From positions 1-9,772 of the forward strand of contig JAISAX010000801.1 in assembly GCA_031266495.1 (NCBI GenBank): a stretch of DNA of 9,772 nt, in the 5' to 3' direction. Positions 1 to 7,335 of this stretch are shown here, piece by piece. A program made the position numbers and the translations under genes. Positions within the stretch are counted from its first letter, which is position 1, and each line of letters begins with the position of its first letter. Under the pieces are notes generated by a model that saw nothing but the letters and a program-made list of their open reading frames with translations, ran no database searches and had not been told where the DNA came from. The DNA comes from Opitutaceae bacterium. Its GTDB lineage: Bacteria; Verrucomicrobiota; Verrucomicrobiae; Opitutales; Opitutaceae.

Positions 1-223
1 ATTTGCGTAACTTTTTTTGCGCACGGTACCGCTGCATTACGGGGAGCGGATCGGGCGTGGCGGCGGGTCGTCATGTGGCGCGGTGTCGTTATAAAAGACG
101 CCGACCTTACCCGTTCTTACCCGCTTTCTGTCAAGCGCGGTAATCAGGTAAAACCCTGATTTTTGCCCTTTTTTTCCGGAAAAGAAGCTCCCCTCCTCCC
201 TGCTGACGCGGGGAAATCAAGAA
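1..223. other. Non-coding region upstream of the REPIN-like element
   Basis: No convincing gene is visible on either strand. The stretch holds two copies of the 8-mer cttacccg at 106-113 and 116-123 (10-bp period), a lone TATAAA at 90-95 with no acceptable -35 partner, and a terminator-like hairpin at 142-164 that is listed separately. It is probably the downstream flank of a gene lying before the window. Confidence 0.5.
142..164 (+). terminator. Possible intrinsic terminator of an upstream gene
   Basis: A perfect 7-bp stem (aatcagg 142-148 with cctgatt 155-161) closes a 6-nt loop and runs straight into a T tract (to 164), with a second T-rich run at 169-176. The T tract lies on the + side only, so it would end a transcript entering from the left. 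The stem is fairly AT-rich, so strength is uncertain. Confidence 0.4.
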
Positions 224-359
224 CGGATGTTACGCGGATCGGCCGTAGGGGCTTCGCTTGCGAAGCCCGCAAGGACCTGACTATGGAGATTCGCCAATAC
301 TGACCGCCTGGCGCGGGCGTCGCAAGCGACGCCCCTACGGCCGATCCGCGTAACATCCG
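224..359. repeat. REPIN-like inverted repeat, 47-bp arms
   Basis: The arms 224-270 and 313-359 are reverse complements at 45 of 47 positions, separated by a 42-nt spacer. Each arm also contains its own hairpin: 249-256 pairs with 261-268 (8 bp, loop cttg), and 315-322 pairs with 327-334 (8 bp, loop caag). The two arm-to-arm mismatches (253/330 and 264/319) are exactly the two bases that pair with each other inside each local hairpin: T-A in the left arm, G-C in the right. Two inverted REP-type hairpins around a spacer is the layout of a REPIN, an element moved in trans by RAYT transposases in other bacteria. No transposase is visible here. A simple MITE remnant is the alternative. Confidence 0.7.
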
Positions 360-369
360 GTGGTTATTC

Positions 370-404
370 GGGAATCGGGAATCGAGAATCGGGAATCGGG
401 AATT
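370..404. repeat. Five tandem heptamers (gggaatc)
   Basis: Five contiguous 7-bp units lie at 370-404: gggaatc, gggaatc, gagaatc, gggaatc, gggaatt. They are followed by a 6-bp hairpin (ttcgcg 406-411 with cgcgaa 415-420, loop cag). The array ends 65 bp before the preferred start of the esterase gene. It is non-coding simple-sequence DNA and resembles the other short-period repeats found between genes in this window. Confidence 0.8.
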
Positions 405-469
405 CTTCGCGCAGCGCGAACCGGGAGAGCGGCTCGACAATTCCGGCGCGGTTGTACACTCATGCTCGT

Positions 470-1210
470 ATGTGGTCAGCAAATACCGGAGTTGTTCGCG
501 GTCCCGGCCTCCGCCGCGGGTTCGCATGGTTTTTTCTCGTGCTCGCGGCGATGTGCGGCGCGATCCGCCCCGGCTTCGCGCAACCGGCGACGCCGCCCGC
601 CGCCCGGACGATCCTGTTTTTCGGCGACAGCCTCACCGCGGGCTACGGGCTGGAGGACCCGGCGACGCAGGCCTTTCCGGGCCTGGTGCGGCGGCGGATC
701 GATGCCGCTGCCGCCGCGGAAAAAACACCTGCGGCGGCGACCGACGCCTGGCGTGTGGTCAACGCCGGCCTGAGCGGCGAGACGTCGGCGGGCGGCCTGC
801 GCCGGATCGACTGGATACTCCGCCGCCAGCCGGTGGATATTTTTGTGCTGGAGCTGGGCGGCAACGACGGCCTGCGCGGCCACTCCCCGGAGGTGACGAA
901 ACAGAATCTCCAGGGCATCATTGACAAGGTGCGCGCGAGAAATCCCTCCACCCGCATCGTCATTGCCGGCATGCAGATGCCGGCCAGCATGGGCGACTAC
1001 GCTGCGGCGTTTGCGGCGGTTTTCCCCGAACTGGCGAAAGCCAATCGCGCAACCCTCATCCCGTTCCTGCTGGAGGGCGTCGGCGGCCGGCCGGAGCTGA
1101 ATCTCGACGACGGTTTTCATCCCAACGCCGAGGGTCACCGCCTCGTGGCCGACACCGTCTGGAAAGTGCTCGAACCAGTGCTGCGCGAACCCGTGCTGCG
1201 CGAGCCGTAG
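470..1210 (+). CDS. Secreted SGNH/GDSL esterase, TAP/TesA-like
   Basis: Predicted 246-residue exported serine hydrolase, probably an arylesterase or lysophospholipase/thioesterase I type enzyme acting in the periplasm. All SGNH blocks are visible: GDSLTAGYG with nucleophile Ser54, NAGLSGETSAGG with oxyanion Gly100, GGND with Asn132, and DDGFHPNAEGH with catalytic Asp214 and His217. The last block closely resembles the DDGIHPN motif of E. coli TesA. An N-terminal basic and hydrophobic stretch ending GFA (about residue 37) looks like a signal peptide. ATG 470 is preferred over an in-frame TTG at 452 because it still gives a complete signal peptide; neither has a Shine-Dalgarno sequence. The C-terminus carries a small tandem duplication. 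The substrate cannot be told from sequence. The 221-bp gap to the porin suggests a separate transcription unit. Confidence 0.88.
   Translation: MWSANTGVVRGPGLRRGFAWFFLVLAAMCGAIRPGFAQPATPPAARTILFFGDSLTAGYGLEDPATQAFPGLVRRRIDAAAAAEKTPAAATDAWRVVNAGLSGETSAGGLRRIDWILRRQPVDIFVLELGGNDGLRGHSPEVTKQNLQGIIDKVRARNPSTRIVIAGMQMPASMGDYAAAFAAVFPELAKANRATLIPFLLEGVGGRPELNLDDGFHPNAEGHRLVADTVWKVLEPVLREPVLREP
1172..1201 (+). repeat. 15-bp tandem duplication at the end of the esterase gene
   Basis: Two 15-bp units (1172-1186 and 1187-1201) differ at one base and are followed by a partial third. They keep the reading frame and encode EPVLR twice, then EP and the stop codon. This lengthens the C-terminal tail after the catalytic domain and looks like recent replication slippage with little functional effect. 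Confidence 0.75.
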
Positions 1211-1306
1211 CGGGAACCTGCCTGCAACAGGTCGCTATGCCGGTTTGAGTGCTTTATCAGAGCAGGCGTCATCCGGTTGAAATTTTTTCCAAAAAAACCG
1301 GAGAGG

Positions 1307-1323
1307 CTGGCATCATTCCGGCT
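1307..1323 (+). promoter_or_regulatory. Candidate sigma-54 promoter before the porin gene
   Basis: CTGGCATCATTCCGGCT keeps the GG (1309-1310) and GC (1321-1322) dinucleotides at the 12-bp spacing required by sigma-54 (RpoN), with a good CTGGCA half; the downstream half is weaker (cgGCt against ttGCw). It lies 109 bp before the porin ATG and would start transcription near 1334. An AT-rich stretch (1277-1297) lies just upstream. Sigma-54 often controls nitrogen-scavenging genes, which fits the context, but a single match of this quality can arise by chance and no NtrC-type operator was found. Confidence 0.33.
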
Positions 1324-1431
1324 ATGGAGACTGTTGCCCGTTCGCCAGGTCCAGTGATTCCGGGATTGTTCGTAATGCCGTATTCATCGGGCAGTGACGT
1401 CGGGCAGACCAAAAAAACCTGAACCATACCT

Positions 1432-2424
1432 ATGAAAAACTGCCTGAAATTAGCCGGCCTCGGTCTCACCGCCGCAGCCGTAGCGGCCCCGGCCTTCGCC
1501 GAAGTTGCCATCAACCAATACCTGTCCATCGACGGTTACGCCGTCGCAGCGGGACTGATCTCGGACAAGCCTCCCGGTTCGGATAAAAAAGCCTCGACGC
1601 TGTTCAACTCCGGCGCCGGGCAATACGACTCCGCCAAGTTCGGCATCGCAGGCAAGTACAAGGATTTCGGAGGCTACGTGAGCCTGCTCTACGTGCCCGA
1701 GCGGGGTAGCGACAGCAGCTCCGGCATCCTCGACATCTATGCCACGTGGACGGCGGGCGACTTCACCATCACCGGCGGCAAGTTCCTCAGCTACCTCGGT
1801 TACGAGTCGTTTTATCCGATCAACATGACGCAGATCTCCTATGCCCCCGGTTCCGGTATCCCCGGTTATCATACCGGCGTGAAGGTGGACTATGCAGGCA
1901 AGGATTTTTCCGCTGGCGTGGCGGTTGTCGATTCGCTGCAACCCGGCCCGGGCGGCTTTAACGAAGGCGACGGCGACTTCTCCGACGTCGCCTTCGAGGC
2001 TTACGTCAGCTACACGGGCATCGACCGCCTGACGGTGTTCGCCGGCGTCGGCTACGACACCGGCAACAACGACGAACCCTCCGGATCGCCACTCGAGGAC
2101 GGCCAGTTCGTCTTCGATCTCTGGGCCAGCTACGCGGTCAACGGGAAGCTGACCCTCGCCGGTGAATTCACCTATGCCGAAAATGTGAACCACTATTTCT
2201 GGCTCCTGCTCGCCCGGTACACCTTCACCGACAAGGTATCCGGCATCGCTCGTATCAGCAGCACCGATGGCGACAACGGCGGGGATGACGGCCTCAAATT
2301 CACCGTCTCGCCCACCTACACCATCACCGAGAACCTCAGCGTCCGCGCCGAACTCTCCTGCACCGACTGGAAGGACGCCGACAGCGAGTGGTTCTACGGC
2401 GTGCAGGCTCTCTTCAAGTTCTGA
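1432..2424 (+). CDS. Outer-membrane beta-barrel porin-like protein
   Basis: A 330-residue protein with a clear signal peptide (residues 1-23, cleavage after AFA). The body is built of alternating amphipathic strands rich in Gly, Tyr, Phe and Asp, and it ends in phenylalanine (ALFKF), the usual C-terminal outer-membrane assembly signal. The text resembles the BBP2/OmpL-like porin family (for example GKFLSYLGYESFYPIN followed by HTGVKVDYAGKDFSAGV), but this is from memory. It likely forms a channel. Placed immediately before urtA, it could admit urea or small amides; that role is inference from position. The start ATG 1432 fits the signal peptide and has no Shine-Dalgarno sequence; the leader is C/A-rich (aacctgaaccatacct). 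No intrinsic terminator was seen in the 280 bp between it and urtA, so co-transcription is possible. Confidence 0.8.
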   Translation: MKNCLKLAGLGLTAAAVAAPAFAEVAINQYLSIDGYAVAAGLISDKPPGSDKKASTLFNSGAGQYDSAKFGIAGKYKDFGGYVSLLYVPERGSDSSSGILDIYATWTAGDFTITGGKFLSYLGYESFYPINMTQISYAPGSGIPGYHTGVKVDYAGKDFSAGVAVVDSLQPGPGGFNEGDGDFSDVAFEAYVSYTGIDRLTVFAGVGYDTGNNDEPSGSPLEDGQFVFDLWASYAVNGKLTLAGEFTYAENVNHYFWLLLARYTFTDKVSGIARISSTDGDNGGDDGLKFTVSPTYTITENLSVRAELSCTDWKDADSEWFYGVQALFKF

Positions 2425-2704
2425 GCGCTGTATCCGTACCACCTGGACATTCCGGGCTGCGGCGTGTTTCTTCCGCGCCTCTGCCGCCCTCCTCCATATC
2501 AAACAAACCGCCGCACGCGGGCTCTCCTTGCGACATCCTGCGCGCGGCCGATTTTCACCGGCGTCCTTATCTGCCAACTACGGCCGCTGTTCTTCGAAAA
2601 AAAATCCGCCAGTTTGTATCCATTCCATGCGCCCTTCACCCCGGTCAGAAAACCACCACCTGCCTGTCTGAAACCAACATCTGTAACATTCCGAACCTGA
2701 ACCT
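2425..2704. other. Porin-urtA intergenic region
   Basis: No gene, hairpin-plus-T-tract terminator or convincing promoter was found in these 280 bases. An A8 run lies near 2599-2606. The last 12 bases (2693-2704) are the hexamer gaacct twice, abutting the urtA ATG. A possible sigma-54 site near 2444 has the wrong GG-to-GC spacing. Transcription of urtA therefore either reads through from the porin or uses a promoter not recognisable by eye. Confidence 0.5.
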
Positions 2705-3964
2705 ATGACCGCAAAAATGAATCGCATGCCCGGCTCCCGCGCTCTCGCGCTCGCCGCCACCGCCACCGTCGTCGCCGCCACCGCCGCGACCCTCGCCACC
2801 GCTCCGCTCGCCCAGGCCCAGGACACCGTCAAGGTCGGCGTCCTCCACTCGCTCAGCGGCACCATGGCCATCAGCGAAACGTCCCTGCGCGACGTTCTCC
2901 TGTACACCTTCGACGAGATCAACGCCGCCGGCGGCGTCCTCGGCAAGAAGATCGAACCCGTCGTCGTCGACGGCGCCTCGAACTGGCCGCTCTTCGCCGA
3001 AAAGGCCACCCAGCTCCTCGAACAGGACAAGGTCGCCGTGACCTTCGGCTGCTGGACCTCCGTCAGCCGCAAGTCCGTGCTCCCGGTTTACGAGAAGAAC
3101 AACGGACTCCTCTTCTACCCCGTGCAATACGAGGGCGAGGAGCTTTCCAAAAACATCTTCTACACCGCCGAGGCCGTTAACCAGCAAGCCACGCCCGGCG
3201 TCGATTACCTGCTCGGAGAGCTCGGCAAGAAAAAATTCTACCTGCTAGGTTCCGACTACGTGTATCCGCGCACGACCAACCTCGTGCTCAAGGAGTACCT
3301 CGCCAGCAAGGGCATCCCCGAGTCGGCGATCATCGAGAAGTACACGCCCTTCGGCCACACCGATTACCAGCAGATCGTTTCCGAAATCAAACAGTTCGCC
3401 GCGTCCGGCGATGCCTGCGTCGTCTCCACGCTCAACGGCGACACCAACGTCCCGTTCTTCCGTGAACTCGCCAATGCCGGCATCGACTCCGCCGACTGCC
3501 CGGTGATGTCGTTCTCCGTTTCCGAGGACGAATTCCGCGGCCTGCCCACCAGGGACCTCGTCGGCCACCTCGGAGCCTGGAGCTATTTCATGTCGCTCGA
3601 CACTCCGGCCAACGCCGAATTCAAGAAAAAGTTCTTCGCCTGGCTCGAAAAGAGCACCATCCCCGGCATCGAAAAAAAAGGCCGCGTGACCAACAGCCCG
3701 ATGGTGCTCTCCCATGACGGCGTCTATCTCTGGAAAGCCGCGGTCGAGAAGGCCGGCTCCTTCGATGTGGACAAGGTTCGCGAAGTGCTGGAATCCGGTG
3801 ACATCGCCTTCGACGGACCCGGCGGCAAGGCCACCGTACAAAAAAATCACCACGTCACCAAAAACGTCTATGTCGGCGAGACCCTCCCCGACGGCCAGTT
3901 CAAGATCCTCAAGTCCTACGAACAGGTTTACGGCGAACCCTTCCTGAAAGGAAAATTCAAGTAA
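2705..3964 (+). CDS. urtA: Urea ABC transporter substrate-binding protein UrtA
   Basis: A 419-residue periplasmic binding protein that captures urea and delivers it to the UrtBC permease. An Ala-rich signal peptide covers residues 1-38 (cleavage after AQA, mature QDTVKVGV). The mature protein follows the UrtA pattern closely: [68 protein letters not shown] and [12 protein letters not shown], which separates it from the amino-acid binding LivJ/LivK relatives. Length is normal for the family. ATG 2705 is chosen because it abuts the gaacct hexamer pair; ATGs at 2717 and 2726 would also leave a signal peptide. There is no Shine-Dalgarno sequence. The gene is followed by hairpin repeats and a terminator, so it is probably expressed at a higher level than urtBCDE. 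Confidence 0.97.
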   Translation: MTAKMNRMPGSRALALAATATVVAATAATLATAPLAQAQDTVKVGVLHSLSGTMAISETSLRDVLLYTFDEINAAGGVLGKKIEPVVVDGASNWPLFAEKATQLLEQDKVAVTFGCWTSVSRKSVLPVYEKNNGLLFYPVQYEGEELSKNIFYTAEAVNQQATPGVDYLLGELGKKKFYLLGSDYVYPRTTNLVLKEYLASKGIPESAIIEKYTPFGHTDYQQIVSEIKQFAASGDACVVSTLNGDTNVPFFRELANAGIDSADCPVMSFSVSEDEFRGLPTRDLVGHLGAWSYFMSLDTPANAEFKKKFFAWLEKSTIPGIEKKGRVTNSPMVLSHDGVYLWKAAVEKAGSFDVDKVREVLESGDIAFDGPGGKATVQKNHHVTKNVYVGETLPDGQFKILKSYEQVYGEPFLKGKFK

Positions 3965-3973
3965 GAAGGAGGA

Positions 3974-4091
3974 GTGGCGCGGGCGTCCCGTCCGCAACGT
4001 GGCATGGGCATCCTGCCCATGATTCCGACGTGGCACGGGCTTCCAGCCCGTGAGCGTTGCCGCTCCGCGTGGCGCGGGCGTCCCGCCCGCA
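3974..4091. repeat. Array of four REP-like hairpins
   Basis: Four units start with gtggc and fold into a short stem with the invariant loop TCC: 3974-3995 (7-bp stem with one G-T pair), 3999-4021 (8 bp), 4030-4052 (8 bp) and 4069-4090 (7 bp). The base pair next to the loop is G-C, A-T, T-A and G-C in turn, and an outer pair also alternates between T-A and C-G, while GGGC and GCCC stay fixed apart from the one G-T pair. Spacing is irregular (25, 31 and 39 bp). Such stem covariation points to conserved structure. Lying just after the urtA stop, the array could protect the 3' end of urtA mRNA, as REP sequences do between malE and malF in E. coli. Confidence 0.8.
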
Positions 4092-4099
4092 TCCGACGA

Positions 4100-4184
4100 C
4101 ATGCACAGAGGCATGCCGCTACGAAGCCACAGGCCTCGACTTTTCCAGCCAAAAAAGTGCCTGTAGTGACGACGCGAAGCGTCG
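4100..4184 (+). other. Cluster of further hairpins between urtA and urtB
   Basis: Three more inverted repeats follow the REP array. A 5-bp stem joins catgc 4100-4104 to gcatg 4111-4115. A bulged 12-bp stem joins 4129-4134 to 4159-4164 and 4139-4144 to 4153-4158. A 6-bp stem joins cgacgc 4170-4175 to gcgtcg 4179-4184 with loop gaa. None is followed by a T tract. The last echoes the gacgc/gcgtc hairpin of the right arm of the 224-359 element. No gene is present. Confidence 0.5.
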
Positions 4185-4188
4185 CCCT

Positions 4189-4203
4189 CCCCCCCCCCCC
4201 CCC
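4189..4203. repeat. C15 homopolymer tract
   Basis: Fifteen consecutive cytosines lie between the hairpin cluster and the terminator, in untranslated DNA. Such tracts slip easily, in replication and in sequencing, so the exact length should be treated as uncertain. Confidence 0.85.
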
Positions 4204-4270
4204 TTGCCAGCCCGCACCTCCATTTGGGGAATGAGATTACCTTGTTTCCCTGGTTTGTAGTAGTTGTTGC

Positions 4271-4307
4271 ACGGGGACGGGATCTTCCGGATCCGTCCCC
4301 GTTTTTT
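4271..4307 (+). terminator. Intrinsic terminator between urtA and urtB
   Basis: Bases 4271-4278 pair with 4295-4302 (acggggac with gtccccgt). After a single bulged G at 4279, gggatc-side bases 4280-4284 pair with 4290-4294 around the loop ttccg. The GC-rich 13-bp stem runs directly into six Ts (4302-4307). This is a textbook rho-independent terminator on the + strand. It lies 54 bp before the urtB start, so it should end most urtA transcripts and let only read-through reach urtBCDE, unless a second promoter exists. Confidence 0.85.
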
Positions 4308-4361
4308 CCTCCCATTTCCGGCGCCAGGCGCGCCACCTGCTACTGTTCCGCCGTCCCGTTG

Positions 4362-6092
4362 ATGACCGTGATATTTATCCGTTCCATTGCCCGCCTGTTG
4401 TTCGTTTTTCCGGTTGCGATTCTCATTGCGAGCCAGGCTTCCGCCGAAGACAGCGCCCTCGTCCGCGTCCTGCTCGCGCCGCCCGCCGAACAGCCCGCGC
4501 AAATCCGTTCCCTGCTCAACGAGGAAGACGCCCGCATCCGCCCCACGCTCGAAGCCTGGCGCTCCGGCGAGATCTACATCCACACCACCCCCGACGGACA
4601 ACGCATCCCGTTCACCCTTTCCGCCACCGCCAACCCCGACGGCACCCGCAACGCCCTTTCCATCGAAACCGGCCAGCCGCTCACCGCCCCGGCCGCTCCC
4701 GCCGATCCCGCCGCACCCGATGTCGCACCCGATGCCGGACCCGCCCCCCTCGCCTGCCAGGCCAAGACCCTCGCGTCGATCGAGACCAATGCCGCCATCC
4801 GCCGCGCCATCCGCGATGTCAGCCAGGTCGTCGATCTCGCCGATCCCTCCTCCGCCGTCCGCCGCGCCGCCGCCGAGCGCCTCGGCATGACGCAGCGGCC
4901 CGACTACCTCCCCCTCCTCGAAGCGCGCCTCACCCGCGAAAAAAACCGCGCCGTCCGCCGCGCTCTCGGCGACGGCATCGCCCTCATCAACCTGAAAAAC
5001 GGCAACGACACCGAAAAGATCGCCGCCGTCCAGCAACTCCAGGCGAGCCACCACCTCGGCGTCGTCACCCGGCTCAAGGAAATCACCGCGCGCGGCGCCG
5101 CGCGCCCCGCCGACCCGACGCTTTCGCCCGCGCTCGTCCGCTCCGCCCAGGCCGCCATCACGTCCATCGAAAACCACTACATGTGGGTCAATTTCCGGGG
5201 CACCGCCTTTCGCGGCCTCAGCCTCGGTTCCGTGCTCCTCGTCACCGCGCTCGGCCTCGCCATCACCTACGGGCTGATGGGTGTCATCAACATGGCGCAC
5301 GGCGAGATCATGGTCGTCGGCGCCTACGCCACCTACGTCACGCAAAACCTCTTCGCCGGCTGGTTCGGCACCGGCGGCGTCGGCTACAACACCTATTTCC
5401 TCGTCGCCCTGCCCGTCTCGTTCCTCGCCGCCGCGCTCGTCGGCCTCGCCCTCGAACGCAGCGTCATCCAGTGGCTCTACCGCCGCCCGCTCGAAAGCCT
5501 GCTCGCCACCTGGGGCGTGTCGCTCGCCCTCCAGCAGGGTTTCCGCACGATCTTCGGCCCGGCCAACGTCCAGATCAACAGCCCCGCCTGGCTGCGCGGC
5601 AACATCGAGATCGCCGACCTCACCCTCACCTGGAACCGCATTTTCGTGATCGCCTTCGCCGTCATCGTCGTGGCCGGCGCCTGGCTCCTGCTCAACCGCA
5701 CGCGCTTCGGCCTCTACATCCGCGCCGTCACGCAAAACCGCGCCATGGCCTCGTGCATGGGCGTGCGCACCGAGCGCGTCAACATGCTCACCTTCGCCTT
5801 CGGCTCCGGCCTTGCCGGCCTCGCCGGAGCCTGCCTTGCGCAGATCGGCAACGTCGGGCCCGGCCTCGGCCAGTCGCACATCGTCGATTGCTTCATGGTC
5901 GTCGTCTCCGGCGGCGTCGGCAGCCTCGCCGGCACCGTTTACGCCGCGCTCGGCATCGGCTCCATCGACCAGATCCTGCAACCCTTCCTCGGCGCCGTCA
6001 TGGGCAAGATCCTCGTCCTCGTCGCCATCATCCTCTTCCTGCAATGGAAACCCGGCGGCCTCTTCCCCACGCGCAACCGCAGCCTGGACTAA
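4362..6092 (+). CDS. urtB: Urea ABC transporter permease UrtB, long form
   Basis: A 576-residue inner-membrane permease that forms the urea path together with UrtC. Residues 1-28 are a signal peptide (cleavage after ASA). Residues 29-280 form a predicted periplasmic domain with a Pro/Ala-rich linker at about 109-129 and HEAT-like helical repeats at about 160-245. The LivH-type membrane domain starts near residue 284 with the UrtB hallmark [12 protein letters not shown] (304-314) and ends [17 protein letters not shown]. Long UrtB proteins with an N-terminal periplasmic domain are known in many proteobacteria. The frame stays open upstream to a TTG at 4224, but that extension would translate through the terminator at 4271-4307, and ATG 4362 starts an exact signal peptide, so 4362 is preferred. 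No Shine-Dalgarno sequence is seen. urtC follows after 16 bp. Confidence 0.96.
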   Translation: MTVIFIRSIARLLFVFPVAILIASQASAEDSALVRVLLAPPAEQPAQIRSLLNEEDARIRPTLEAWRSGEIYIHTTPDGQRIPFTLSATANPDGTRNALSIETGQPLTAPAAPADPAAPDVAPDAGPAPLACQAKTLASIETNAAIRRAIRDVSQVVDLADPSSAVRRAAAERLGMTQRPDYLPLLEARLTREKNRAVRRALGDGIALINLKNGNDTEKIAAVQQLQASHHLGVVTRLKEITARGAARPADPTLSPALVRSAQAAITSIENHYMWVNFRGTAFRGLSLGSVLLVTALGLAITYGLMGVINMAHGEIMVVGAYATYVTQNLFAGWFGTGGVGYNTYFLVALPVSFLAAALVGLALERSVIQWLYRRPLESLLATWGVSLALQQGFRTIFGPANVQINSPAWLRGNIEIADLTLTWNRIFVIAFAVIVVAGAWLLLNRTRFGLYIRAVTQNRAMASCMGVRTERVNMLTFAFGSGLAGLAGACLAQIGNVGPGLGQSHIVDCFMVVVSGGVGSLAGTVYAALGIGSIDQILQPFLGAVMGKILVLVAIILFLQWKPGGLFPTRNRSLD

Positions 6093-6108
6093 CCGTATCG
6101 CACCACCC

Positions 6109-7218
6109 GTGACACCCGCACCCGTCAACCCCCGCGCCTCCTCCCTTTTCACTCCGCTCCAGTGGACCGCCTTCGCCGCCGTCCTCCTCGTCCTTGCGGT
6201 CATCCTCCCGGCCTGCAACACCGCCTTCCCCTCCGGCCACGCGCTGCACGTCAGCAACTTCACGCTCAACCTCTACGGCAAATACGCCACCCTCGCGATC
6301 CTCGCCCTCGGCATCGATCTCCTCTGGGGATTCACCGGCATCCTCAGCCTCGGCCAGGCGCTCTTCTTCGCGCTCGGCGGCTACGCCATGGGCATGTACC
6401 TCATCCTCATGATCGGCAAGCTCGGCCAATACAAGAGCGACCTGCCCGACTTCATGGTCTTCCTCGGTTACGAAAAACTCCCTCTCCACTGGCAACCCTT
6501 CTACAGCTTCGTCTTCGCCCTCCTCATGGCCATCGCCGTCCCCGGCGCGCTCGCCTGGATCTTCGGTTACCTCGCCTTCCGCTCGCGCATGAAAGGCGTC
6601 TACTTCTCCATCCTCACCCAGGCGCTCACCTACGCCGCCGCGCTCATGTTTTTCCGCAACGACTTCGGTTTCGGCGGCAACAACGGGCTCACTGATTTCA
6701 AAAAAATCCTCGGTTTCGACATCAACGACGCCGCCACCCGCCGCGGCCTCTACACCGCCTCGATTCTCACGCTCGCCGCCGTCTTCTTTTTCTTCCGCTG
6801 GCTCACCCGCACCAAGGCCGGCCAGATCCTGCAAGCCATCCGCGACGGAGAAAACCGTGTCCGGTTTTCCGGATACGACACCGGCCGCTACAAGCTCTTC
6901 GTCTTCGTCCTCGCCGCCATGACCAGCGGCCTCGGCGGCTCGCTCTACGTCGCCCAGGTCGGCATCATCAATCCCTCCGAAATGACGCCCGACAAATCCC
7001 TCGAAGCCGTCGTCTGGGTGGCGGTCGGCGGACGCGGCACGCTCCTCGGCCCCATCATCGGCGCCGTCGGCGTCAACGCCCTCAAGAGCTGGGCCACCCG
7101 CGCCGCGCCCGAACTCTGGCTCTTCATCATGGCCGCGCTCTTCATCGTGGTCGTCCTCCTCCTGCCCGGCGGCATCGTCAGCATCCCGGGGCGCATTAAA
7201 AAAAGGCTGAAAAACTGA
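6109..7218 (+). CDS. urtC: Urea ABC transporter permease UrtC
   Basis: The second urea permease subunit, 369 residues with several hydrophobic segments of the LivM type. Family text includes [31 protein letters not shown] near the N-terminus, an ATPase-contact region around [22 protein letters not shown], and [19 protein letters not shown] near the C-terminus. The reading frame is open far upstream inside urtB, but the only sensible initiator after the urtB stop is GTG 6109 ([11 protein letters not shown]), which gives the usual family length. No ATG exists in frame nearby and no Shine-Dalgarno sequence is visible. The 16-bp distance from urtB indicates one transcript. The gene ends inside a short-period ctga-rich repeat, with the stop at 7216-7218. 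Confidence 0.95.
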   Translation: MTPAPVNPRASSLFTPLQWTAFAAVLLVLAVILPACNTAFPSGHALHVSNFTLNLYGKYATLAILALGIDLLWGFTGILSLGQALFFALGGYAMGMYLILMIGKLGQYKSDLPDFMVFLGYEKLPLHWQPFYSFVFALLMAIAVPGALAWIFGYLAFRSRMKGVYFSILTQALTYAAALMFFRNDFGFGGNNGLTDFKKILGFDINDAATRRGLYTASILTLAAVFFFFRWLTRTKAGQILQAIRDGENRVRFSGYDTGRYKLFVFVLAAMTSGLGGSLYVAQVGIINPSEMTPDKSLEAVVWVAVGGRGTLLGPIIGAVGVNALKSWATRAAPELWLFIMAALFIVVVLLLPGGIVSIPGRIKKRLKN

Positions 7219-7332
7219 AAGCCTGAAGGCTGAAAACCAGACCGCCCGGAAGCCCGGATCGCCAAACCAGCCACCAAACCCGCACCGACAACCGAATCTC
7301 CGATTTTCAGCCTTCAGCCTTAAGCCTTTCCC
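7205..7332. repeat. urtC-urtD junction: short-period repeats forming an inverted pair
   Basis: The left side (7205-7236) repeats ctga at 7207, 7215, 7223 and 7230 and overlaps the end of urtC. The right side (7305-7332) is four 7-bp units: tttcagc, cttcagc, cttaagc, ctttccc, ending three bases before the urtD ATG. Left 7223-7236 and right 7304-7317 are perfect 14-bp reverse complements, so the transcript could form a long-loop stem. No T tract follows, so termination is unlikely. This is the largest gap (117 bp) within urtBCDE. Confidence 0.7.
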
Positions 7333-7335
7333 CAC

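Noticed and set aside
90..95. TATAAA as a sigma-70 -10 box
   Set aside because: No acceptable -35 element lies 16-18 bases upstream, and the nearest gene on that strand starts nearly 400 bp away behind a terminator-like hairpin.
1273..1301. Hairpin ccggtt/aaccgg as a terminator of the esterase gene
   Set aside because: The stem is interrupted, the interior is A/T runs, and no T tract follows on either strand.
2444..2460. Second sigma-54 promoter before urtA
   Set aside because: GG at 2445 is 11 or 14 bases from the candidate GC dinucleotides, not the required 12.
2425..2704. Guanidine (ykkC) or other riboswitch before urtA
   Set aside because: I looked for the conserved ykkC motifs and for extended pairing and found none; the region has little secondary structure visible by eye.
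3974..4091. CRISPR array
   Set aside because: Units are short self-complementary hairpins with varying stems and irregular spacing, not identical repeats with uniform spacers, and no cas gene is present.
4224..4361. N-terminal extension of urtB from TTG 4224
   Set aside because: It would translate through an intrinsic terminator and place a signal peptide internally; ATG 4362 begins directly at a normal signal peptide.
5812..6108. Upstream extension of the urtC frame into urtB
   Set aside because: The segment is the shifted reading of urtB coding sequence (Ser/Pro/Ala-rich) and matches nothing in UrtC; GTG 6109 gives the expected protein.
4119..6269. A 716-codon open frame on the minus strand opposite urtB, and similar ones such as 6028-8067
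   Set aside because: They mirror the strongly C-ending codons of the urt genes, giving Glu/Gly/Ala-rich text with no recognisable domain, and every one lies opposite a well-identified gene.
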